Shown here piece after piece: positions 1 to 5,661 of a DNA stretch of 6,032 bases (the stretch's first letter is position 1; each line of letters starts with the position of its first letter). The translations under genes were made by a program, and so were the position numbers. Origin of the DNA: DATJFQ01 sp035495555 (GTDB lineage: Bacteria > Acidobacteriota > Vicinamibacteria > Vicinamibacterales > 2-12-FULL-66-21); contig DATJFQ010000029.1 in the NCBI GenBank assembly GCA_035495555.1, positions 1 to 6,032 of the forward strand, read 5' to 3'. The notes beneath the pieces are model-generated. The model was not told where the DNA came from. It saw only the letters and a list, made by a program, of their open reading frames with translations, and did no database searches.

Positions 1-148
1 CGGGCGGCATGAGACAGATGTTCTCCGCTTCCTCCGCGGCGCGGGTCTGCGCCACGAACATCTGTTCGATCGAGGGCGTGCCGCTCGGCAGGCTCAGGAA
101 CAACAGACCGGCGGCGGACGCCGCCGTCAGGACGAGAGTACGGTGCAT
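1..148 (-). CDS. Secreted protein of unknown function, N-terminal part (runs off the left edge)
   Basis: Reading leftwards from the ATG at 148-146, 49 codons stay open to the window edge. The product begins MHRTLVLTAASAAGLLFLSL, a short basic start followed by a hydrophobic core, which reads as a signal peptide. The mature part starts around residues 21-30 and contains an Ala/Glu-rich stretch (TRAAEEAENIC) with one cysteine. A GGAG motif (complement of 161-164) lies 12 nt upstream of the ATG, a rather long but usable spacing. The gene is co-directional with the receptor gene and starts 92 bp after its stop codon, so the two could share a transcript if the stem-loop between them does not terminate fully. 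I do not recognise the family, and too little of it is present to assign a function. Seen: the signal-like N terminus and the ribosome site. Inferred: export. Confidence 0.6.
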   Translation of the reverse strand, partial: MHRTLVLTAASAAGLLFLSLPSGTPSIEQMFVAQTRAAEEAENICLMPP

Positions 149-200
149 CGGTGTGTGTCGCTCCAGGTCACGCGGAAAGGTCCTACCAATCAAGCCGCCC

Positions 201-232
201 CGCAGGGCTCCGATTGTAATCGAAGCCCTGCG
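201..232 (-). terminator. Stem-loop after the receptor gene (possible terminator without a U-run)
   Basis: A perfect 9-bp inverted repeat (CGCAGGGCT at 201-209, AGCCCTGCG at 224-232) encloses a 14-nt loop. The loop can pair further (CGAT 211-214 with ATCG 219-222) after a single C/A mismatch. It lies 8 nt beyond the receptor stop codon on the leftward transcript. No T-run follows on the leftward strand, so it is not a classical intrinsic terminator. It may instead cause pausing, assist Rho or protect the mRNA 3' end. Confidence 0.45.
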
Positions 233-240
233 TCGAATGT

Positions 241-3200
241 CTAGAAGGTCACCTTCGCGCCGAACTGGAACTGGCGCGCGGTGCCGACGATGGAGGTGAT
301 GCGGCCGGCGGTCGACACGGGTCCGGCCGCGTTGAACACGGTCGCGCTCGGCAGGCCGAAGTTCGTCCGGTTCGTGATGTTGAACCCTTCGGCGCGCAGC
401 TGCAGGTGGGTGCCGCCGAGGCCCAGATTCTTGAACACCGCCAGATCCCAGCTCGCGTAGCCGGGCCCGCGCACGGTGTTGCGCCCGAGATTACCGATCG
501 TGCCCGCCGCCGGCAGCGCGAAACAGCTGACGTCGAACCACTGGTCGGGATTGCCGGTGACCGGATTCGACGAGCAGCCCGCCACCAGATCCGGCCACTG
601 GCCCGCGCCGCCGGATCGCGGCAGCGCCCGCGCCCGATCGAACCCGAGCACCGGCGTGAAGGGCACGCCGGAGTGCAGGGTGAGGATGCTGGACAGCTGC
701 CAGCCCGACGCCAGCGCGTGCCCGACGCCCGACAGCGACTGGCCGAACGGCAGCACCCACGTGGAGTTGAACGTGAAGTTGTGGCGGATGTCGAAGTCGG
801 ACGGCCCTTTGTTCAGCGACGGTATCGCGAAGTAGGGCGGCTGGAAGCTGTTGTCGAAATCGCCGCTGCCGACCGCCTGCGACCCTTCGTCGATGGATTT
901 GCCCAGCGTGTAGGACGCCTGCATCGACAGGCCCGCGGACAACCGGTGCGTCGCGCCGAGCACCAGCCCGTTGTACCAGGACTGGCCATCCGTCGAGCGG
1001 AGTCGGATGCTGGCAAACGCCGGATTACGCCGTACGGAATCGACAGGGAAGAAGAGCGTCCCATCCGGCTGCACGATCGGGACCGCCTGGTTGTACTCGA
1101 CATTGCGGAGCTGGTTGTAGCCGCGCGCGCCGATGTAGCCGGCCGTCACGGTCGTCCGCCCCGGCAATTCGCGCTGGAACGCCACGTTGTACTGAACGCG
1201 ATACGGACTGTCGAGATCGTACTGCAGAAGATCCAGCCGCAGCGGGGCCGCGCCGGCCAACGGCGCGGTGGGGAACGGCGGATTCTTCGGATTGATGGCG
1301 GCGTAGAACGGCGGCGTCCGGTTGCCGTACGCACGATAGATGTTGCTGAGAATCGGTTCGAAGAAGTAGCCGGCCCCCCCGTGCACCACGTTCCGCCCGT
1401 CGCCCGTGATGTTCCACGCGAAGCCCGCTCGCGGCGCGACGTTCTTCAGCGACGGATTCTTGAAGATGGGTCCGCCGACCTGGAACTGGTCCGACTGCAG
1501 ATCGGGCAGCGCCGACGAGCGCCCGCCCAGCTCCTTCGGTACGGTGAAGAACTCGTAGCGGACGCCGAGGTTGAGCGTCAGGTTCGATCGAACCGTCCAG
1601 TCGTCCTGGCCGAAAATCCCGATCAGATTCTGGCGCCAGCGGCGGTCCGTCGTGGACCCCGGCGCCTGACCTTCGAACGTGTTGGCGCGTGCCGCCAGGA
1701 AGTTGTCCAGCGACGTGAACGCGTAGACGCCGCCGAAATCGAACGACGAGTCCTGATCGTTCATGTACCGCGTGAAACTCACCCCCGTTTTCACCGCGTG
1801 CGCGCCGCGCGACCAGGTCAGCGTATCGAGCACCTGGGCGCTCTTGAGATTCACGAACGTCGGCGTATTCGAGTCCGGTCCCAGGCCGCTCAGTCCCGAA
1901 ATGGTGATGATGCCCAGCCGCGACCCGGGAATGAACTGCAGGCCCGGATCGAAGTCCTGGTGTTCGACGTTGGCCGTCTGCTCGAACGCCTGGTTCCAGG
2001 CGACCTTGGCCACGTTCAGCAGCCGCGGGCTCAGGACCCACTTCTGCTCGCCGACGACCGATTGCGACTTCGTCCGCGTGGAGGTGGTCCACAGCGGAAT
2101 CGGCTGGTCCTGATCGACGTTGGCCTTGTCCCACGAATACTTCAGCGAGAACGACATCCGATCGTTCAGGTTGTGGTCCACTTTCCCGACCGCGAGCGTC
2201 TCGCGGGTGGGCGACACCGTCTGGTTGATGTAGTCGCCCGTGGCGCCCTTCTCCGCGCCGTTCGGTTCGGGGTACAGCGCGAGGTACGGTCGCACGACCG
2301 GATTGATGTCGCTGCGCGCCCGCGTCGCGCGGCTGGGGACGGTGGCGATGATGGTCTGCCCGAGCCGCTGCCGCAGCCCTTCGTAGCTGCCGAAAAAGAA
2401 CGACTTGTTCTGCACAATGGGCCCGCCGACGGACCCGCCGAACTGATTGCGGTTCAGCGGCGGAATCTCGTCGTCGGGCGCATCGAAGAACGTCTTCGAG
2501 TCGAACCGGCTGTTGCGGTTGAACTCGAATCCCGTACCGTGCACATCGTTCGTGCCCGAGCGCGTCACCGCGACGACGATGCCGCCGCTGCTCCGTCCGT
2601 ATTCCGCGCTGTAGTTGTTGACCAGCACTTCGAATTCCCGAATCGTGTCGACGCCGAGCATGCCACCGGCCGCGCTGCCCGGCGAACCATTCCCCTGGGT
2701 ATTCACGTCGGCGCCATCGAGCTGATAACTGATCTGGTTCGGCCGCGCGCCGGCCACCGACACCTGAGTCCCCATGCCGCGGTCGACCTGCTGCGCGGTG
2801 GTCGGCGATGCGGTGACCCCGAGCTGCAACAGCGTGAGCTGGCTGAAATCGCGTCCGTTCAGCGGCAGCTCGCGGATCTGATTCTGATCGACGAGGCCCG
2901 TCACCGACGATTCGCGCGTTTGTACCGTCGTCGCCTCGCCGGACACGTTGACCGTTTCAGCGACGCCGCCCAGTTCGAGCTGCACGTCGATCTGGTTGTT
3001 CGAACCGACGGCGACGGTGACCGCGTGGACCTGCGCGGTGCGGAAGCCGGAGAGTTCGACGTTGACGTCGTACCTGCCGGGGTTCAGCGCGTCGGCCCGG
3101 TACCGTCCGGAAGCATCCGTCGTGAGGATGCGGTCCTGGCCGGTCTCGGCGTTGTGGACCGTCACCGTCGCGCCCGGAAGGGCGGCCTTCGTGTTGTCGG

Positions 3201-3321
3201 TGACGACGCCGACGATGGCTCCGGTCGTCACCTGCGCTGCGGCGTCAGCCACGGTCCCGGCCGCGAGTACCGCCGCGAGGCCGAGGATCCGTATCAGCGC
3301 TGCTGCTCGGACTACCTGCAT
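241..3321 (-). CDS. Oar-like TonB-dependent outer-membrane receptor with carboxypeptidase-regulatory domain
   Basis: This 1,026-residue protein should form a TonB-gated beta-barrel in the outer membrane that binds and imports a substrate; the substrate is unknown. Residues 1-29 are a signal peptide (hydrophobic LGLAAVLAAG, cleavage near AAA/Q30). Residues about 33-115 form a carboxypeptidase-regulatory beta-sandwich (GAIVGVVTD, LPGATVTV, TTDASGRYRADALNPGRYDV). Residues about 125-260 look like the plug (RELPLNGRDFSQL, YQLDGADVN, IREFEVLVNNYSAEYGRSSGG). The rest is barrel-like, with many alternating aromatic strands and a terminal strand ending FQFGAKVTF, the C-terminal aromatic signal expected for outer-membrane assembly. 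Length and order match the Oar/CarboxypepD_reg receptors that are abundant in Acidobacteriota. No obvious TonB box is seen, which is common in this group. The start is fixed by AGGAGG five bases upstream and the stop is TAG. It is transcribed divergently from the propeller gene. Family call is firm; the ligand is not assigned. Confidence 0.93.
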   Translation of the reverse strand: MQVVRAAALIRILGLAAVLAAGTVADAAAQVTTGAIVGVVTDNTKAALPGATVTVHNAETGQDRILTTDASGRYRADALNPGRYDVNVELSGFRTAQVHAVTVAVGSNNQIDVQLELGGVAETVNVSGEATTVQTRESSVTGLVDQNQIRELPLNGRDFSQLTLLQLGVTASPTTAQQVDRGMGTQVSVAGARPNQISYQLDGADVNTQGNGSPGSAAGGMLGVDTIREFEVLVNNYSAEYGRSSGGIVVAVTRSGTNDVHGTGFEFNRNSRFDSKTFFDAPDDEIPPLNRNQFGGSVGGPIVQNKSFFFGSYEGLRQRLGQTIIATVPSRATRARSDINPVVRPYLALYPEPNGAEKGATGDYINQTVSPTRETLAVGKVDHNLNDRMSFSLKYSWDKANVDQDQPIPLWTTSTRTKSQSVVGEQKWVLSPRLLNVAKVAWNQAFEQTANVEHQDFDPGLQFIPGSRLGIITISGLSGLGPDSNTPTFVNLKSAQVLDTLTWSRGAHAVKTGVSFTRYMNDQDSSFDFGGVYAFTSLDNFLAARANTFEGQAPGSTTDRRWRQNLIGIFGQDDWTVRSNLTLNLGVRYEFFTVPKELGGRSSALPDLQSDQFQVGGPIFKNPSLKNVAPRAGFAWNITGDGRNVVHGGAGYFFEPILSNIYRAYGNRTPPFYAAINPKNPPFPTAPLAGAAPLRLDLLQYDLDSPYRVQYNVAFQRELPGRTTVTAGYIGARGYNQLRNVEYNQAVPIVQPDGTLFFPVDSVRRNPAFASIRLRSTDGQSWYNGLVLGATHRLSAGLSMQASYTLGKSIDEGSQAVGSGDFDNSFQPPYFAIPSLNKGPSDFDIRHNFTFNSTWVLPFGQSLSGVGHALASGWQLSSILTLHSGVPFTPVLGFDRARALPRSGGAGQWPDLVAGCSSNPVTGNPDQWFDVSCFALPAAGTIGNLGRNTVRGPGYASWDLAVFKNLGLGGTHLQLRAEGFNITNRTNFGLPSATVFNAAGPVSTAGRITSIVGTARQFQFGAKVTF

Positions 3322-3326
3322 TGCTT

Positions 3327-3332
3327 CCTCCT
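3327..3332 (-). promoter_or_regulatory. Shine-Dalgarno of the receptor gene
   Basis: The complement of CCTCCT reads AGGAGG, five nucleotides before the ATG at 3321-3319. It fixes the receptor start and shows that this genome uses canonical ribosome sites, in contrast to the divergent propeller gene, which has none. Confidence 0.85.
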
Positions 3333-3358
3333 ATGGTCAGGCCATTCGGGTGCCCCGC

Positions 3359-3387
3359 AGCGTGCCGCCGCGCGCGCACCAAGTCAA
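3359..3387 (-). promoter_or_regulatory. Possible promoter for the receptor gene
   Basis: On the leftward strand TTGACT (3387-3382) matches five of six bases of the sigma-70 -35 box and is preceded by a T-tract (complement of 3390-3396). At 17 bp spacing the -10 position reads CACGCT, a poor match, so either an activator is needed or the start lies elsewhere. It would give a 5' leader of about 30 nt containing the AGGAGG. Confidence 0.3.
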
Positions 3388-3440
3388 GCAAAAAAACGCA
3401 GCGGCGGTCCGTTTCGCGCTCGAATGGTCCGACCAAAGCC

Positions 3441-3469
3441 TTGACTTCCCCAGCCCCTCCGCTTACTGT
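3441..3469 (+). promoter_or_regulatory. Promoter for the propeller gene, apparently producing a leaderless mRNA
   Basis: TTGACT at 3441-3446 and TACTGT at 3464-3469 are separated by exactly 17 bp. The second box fits the TANNNT form seen at many leaderless genes. Only five bases (GTCGC) lie between the -10 box and the ATG at 3475, so the expected transcription start falls on the A of the start codon or one base beside it. The upstream sequence is pyrimidine-rich with no purine-rich ribosome site. The boxes and spacing are seen; leaderless translation is inferred. Confidence 0.55.
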
Positions 3470-3474
3470 GTCGC

Positions 3475-4791
3475 ATGCCCCGACGGGTTCTTCTGGCGCT
3501 CGCCGGCTGTGTCGCATTCGGCGCCCTCGGCTGGCAGCCAGGGCGGCCCGCCCCCTCCCCCGCCAGGACGCCGCTCCGGACGTTGATTGCCGATCCCCGG
3601 CTCTATGCGCTCGAGCGCGACAACGGCTGCCTGGACACCCCCGCGCCCGCCGCCCCGCAGGCGTGGCCCGACTGGGCCGCGGCGCACATCGCGGGCGGCG
3701 ACGTTGCGCCGTCGCGCGTCGTGAGCGACCCGTATCCCACGCTGCACAGCGTCGCCGTCGACGCCGAGCACGATCGGGTGGTGATGACCGATCCGAACCG
3801 TCACGCCATCTGGACATACGAACGCACCGCCGCCTCGCGCGGCAGCGAGGCCGTCACCGCCCTCACGGGGATTCGCGGGCCGTCCACCGGCATGATGTTC
3901 ATCGCCGCGGTCGCCATCGATCCCGAGGCGCGCGAGATCTACACGGTCGACAACGACATCGGCGATCGGATGATGGTCTTTCCATACGACGCCGACGGCA
4001 ACGTCAAGCCCACGCGGTTCCTCAGCGTGCCGCACCAGGCCTGGGGCGTGTCGATCAACCCGGTCCGCAAGGAAATCGCGATCAGCGTCGAGGGACCGCG
4101 CGAGATTGTCGTCTACGCGCAGCACGCGAGCGGCACCGACCGGCCGCTGCGTATGATCCGCGGCCCGAACACCGGACTCGGCGATCCGCACGGTGTCGTG
4201 TTCGATTCGGTCAACGACGAGATCGTCGTCGCCAACCACGGGAACCAGAACGGCCGGCAGACGGCGCCCGGCAGTGTCAGCGGGGGCCGCCGCAGTGCGG
4301 GAGAAGCGCCGCCTCCGATCGTGGGCGGGCGGTTCGAGCAGGCGTCGATCACCGTCTATCCCGGGACTGCCGCGGGCGACGTCGCCCCGGCGCGGCGGAT
4401 TCAGGGCGCGAAGACCGGCCTGAACTGGCCGATGGCCATCAGCGTCGACACCGCGCACGACGAGATCGCCGTCGCGAACAGCGGCGACAGCTCGATCCGC
4501 GTCTTCCGCCGTACGGCCGACGGCGATGCGGCGCCCGTTCGCGTCGTCAAAGGGCCGCACACCGGCATCCGCGGGCCGATGGGCGTCACCATCGATACGA
4601 AGAACAACGAACTGTGGGTCGCGAACTATGGCGAACACACCGCGCTGGTGTTCGACCGGGCCGCCGCCGGCGACGTCGCGCCGAAACGCATCCTGCGCAA
4701 CGCGCCGGCAGGGTCGCCGACCGTCGGCTTCGGCAATCCCGGCGCCGTTGCCTACGACTCGAAGCGGGACGAGATCCTCGTGCCGAATTGA
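3475..4791 (+). CDS. Secreted multi-repeat beta-propeller protein, N-terminal part up to an in-frame TGA
   Basis: These 438 codons encode an N-terminal export-like segment (MPRRVLLALAGCVAFGALGW), a Pro-rich linker, and then six full beta-propeller repeats of about 45-55 residues plus the start of a seventh. Each repeat follows GDVAPxRxIxGxxTGLxxPxGVxxDxxxDEIxVANxxxxxIxVFxRxA, clearest at residues 225-305, 306-354 and 355-403. This is the NHL/YVTN/lactonase-like propeller style; enzymatic or binding function cannot be deduced. LAGC at 9-12 resembles a lipobox, but the cysteine is unusually close to the N terminus, so lipidation is doubtful. Repeat 4 carries a Gly/Pro/Arg-rich insertion (about 259-289). 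The ATG is the first in a frame that opens at 3445 and it lacks a Shine-Dalgarno. The TGA at 4789-4791 falls directly after DEILVPN, in the middle of a repeat, and the same frame continues with good homology. The annotated end is therefore probably not the natural end of the protein. Confidence 0.85.
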   Translation: MPRRVLLALAGCVAFGALGWQPGRPAPSPARTPLRTLIADPRLYALERDNGCLDTPAPAAPQAWPDWAAAHIAGGDVAPSRVVSDPYPTLHSVAVDAEHDRVVMTDPNRHAIWTYERTAASRGSEAVTALTGIRGPSTGMMFIAAVAIDPEAREIYTVDNDIGDRMMVFPYDADGNVKPTRFLSVPHQAWGVSINPVRKEIAISVEGPREIVVYAQHASGTDRPLRMIRGPNTGLGDPHGVVFDSVNDEIVVANHGNQNGRQTAPGSVSGGRRSAGEAPPPIVGGRFEQASITVYPGTAAGDVAPARRIQGAKTGLNWPMAISVDTAHDEIAVANSGDSSIRVFRRTADGDAAPVRVVKGPHTGIRGPMGVTIDTKNNELWVANYGEHTALVFDRAAAGDVAPKRILRNAPAGSPTVGFGNPGAVAYDSKRDEILVPN

Positions 4792-5634
4792 GTCAGCGAG
4801 CCGAGGATCTCGGCGTTTGCCAGGCTGGCAAACGGGAACGCCAAACCGACACGGGTCATCGCCGGCCAGACCGCGCGCGTCAGCCGGACGATGCACGGGC
4901 TGTTCTACGACGCGAAGAACGACGAAATCGTGGTGCCGGTCGCGCTCGGCGGCGCGATTCTGACGCTCGCCGGCGGCGCGAACGGCGGCGACCCTCCGCT
5001 GCGGGTTGTACAGGGAGCAAAGACAGAACTGGTACAGCCGGACACGTTGACGGTCGACGTCAGGCACGACGAAATCATCGCGGACTCGGGCAACGACAGC
5101 ATCATCGTGTTCCCGCGATCCGCGAACGGCGACGTCGCGCCGATTCGGCGCATCGGCGGACCGAAGACTCAAATCAGCAACATCTATGGTCTTGCGGTCG
5201 ATTCCGTCCACAACCTGATCGTGGTGAGCAACCGCGTCGAGACAGGCGGCCGCGCGTCGGAGGATGCGATTCTCGTCTTCAATCGGACCGACGACGGCGA
5301 CGTCGCCCCGCGGGCCAGGATCGCCGGACCACATACCGGCATCATCAAGCTGCGACAGCTCATCGTCGACGAGGACCGCGGACAGATCTTCGCGACCGTC
5401 AAGAACAACTTCGAGAACTACGAATTCGCGCAGGAACGTCCGTCACCCTGGGACCCCGACAAGACAGGCTTCATCGGCGTCTGGAGCATCTCTGACAACG
5501 GCGACGTGCCGCCGCACGGCGTGATCAAAGGACCAGCGACAGGACTGGTCTGGCCGGCTGGCGTCGCCATCAACCCCAACAACCACGAAGTGTACGCGAT
5601 CGACAGCGTCAGCAACGCGCTGTTCATGTTCCGC
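3703..5634 (+). repeat. Array of twelve beta-propeller repeats at protein level
   Basis: Reading through the TGA, residues about 77-720 divide into twelve units starting near residues 77, 126, 180, 225, 306, 355, 404, 459, 509, 557, 613 and 681. Shared landmarks are a turn G-D/N-V-A-P, a strand R-x-I-x-G, a T-G-L turn, a hydrophobic strand ending in D, then D/N-E-I-x-V-A-N and a final I-x-V-F strand. Twelve units would suit two six-bladed propellers in one chain, with the first closing at repeat 6, just before the TGA in repeat 7. That split is an inference. The units have diverged at DNA level apart from the recurring GGCGACGTCGC coding for GDVA. Confidence 0.7.
4770..4834 (+). other. Cluster of RNA hairpins around the in-frame TGA (possible recoding element)
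   Basis: Three perfect stems are seen. Stem A pairs CGAGATCCTCG (4770-4780) with CGAGGATCTCG (4802-4812), 11 bp, leaving a 21-nt loop with the TGA (4789-4791) near its centre. Stem B is GCCGAG-GAT-CTCGGC (4800-4814), 6 bp, starting 8 nt after the TGA; it competes with A. Stem C is CGTTTGCCA-GGC-TGGCAAACG (4814-4834 with its outer pair, 4815-4833 without), 8-9 bp with a GGC triloop, compatible with A or (as 8 bp) with B. Bacterial SECIS elements are hairpins just downstream of UGA with a short apical loop having G in its first positions; stem C fits that outline. The arms of A are each partly self-complementary (CGAG...CTCG), which lowers the surprise of A somewhat. Function is inferred only. 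Confidence 0.4.
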
Positions 5635-5661
5635 GTCCCCGAATTCTTCAAAAAACCATGA
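4792..5661 (+). CDS. Same beta-propeller protein, C-terminal part after the in-frame TGA
   Basis: These 289 codons continue the frame of the upstream part and complete its repeat 7 (VSEPRISAFARLANGNAKP). Five further repeats follow (full-length numbering 459-508, 509-556, 557-612, 613-680, 681-728). Clear copies of the motif include SANGDVAPIRRIGGPKT and DDGDVAPRARIAGPHTGI. Repeat 11 has an insertion (about 643-666, including QERPSPWDPDK). The first in-frame ATG is at 4891, but the repeat homology starts about 33 codons earlier and no ribosome site precedes that ATG, so an independent gene is unlikely. Codon use remains G/C-rich at third positions and there is no other stop or frameshift, so any decay must be recent. 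Read through the TGA, the full protein is 728 residues. The part ends TTC AAA AAA CCA TGA, overlapping the next start codon. It is either the tail of a pseudogene or the second half of a recoded protein. Confidence 0.75.
   Translation, partial: VSEPRISAFARLANGNAKPTRVIAGQTARVSRTMHGLFYDAKNDEIVVPVALGGAILTLAGGANGGDPPLRVVQGAKTELVQPDTLTVDVRHDEIIADSGNDSIIVFPRSANGDVAPIRRIGGPKTQISNIYGLAVDSVHNLIVVSNRVETGGRASEDAILVFNRTDDGDVAPRARIAGPHTGIIKLRQLIVDEDRGQIFATVKNNFENYEFAQERPSPWDPDKTGFIGVWSISDNGDVPPHGVIKGPATGLVWPAGVAINPNNHEVYAIDSVSNALFMFRVPEFFKKP

Noticed and set aside
406..3444. A 1,012-codon open frame on the strand opposite the receptor gene
   Set aside because: Its translation is Arg/Val/Asp-rich without domains or a signal peptide, and it mirrors the receptor gene. 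Long antisense frames are expected in high-GC genes with strong third-position bias.
3475..3510. Lipoprotein signal (LAGC, residues 9-12)
   Set aside because: The motif matches a lipobox, but the cysteine at residue 12 leaves too short an n/h region for a confident lipoprotein call; left as a possibility only.
4374..5310. Recurring GGCGACGTCGC words as a DNA repeat or CRISPR-like array
   Set aside because: They are in phase and encode the GDVA turn of each protein repeat. Spacing and flanks vary as in a protein repeat family, with no direct repeat-spacer structure.
3463..5334. A 623-codon open frame antisense to the propeller gene
   Set aside because: Shadow of the propeller repeats; its apparent periodicity is the mirror of the coding repeat, and it has no plausible start region.
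3321..5495. A 724-codon rightward frame overlapping the propeller in another phase
   Set aside because: Very Arg-rich shadow. The frame with real repeats and codon bias is the one starting at 3475.
4891..5661. An independent gene starting at the ATG at 4891
   Set aside because: Homology to the propeller repeats begins at 4792, there is no ribosome site before 4891, and that ATG lies inside repeat 8.
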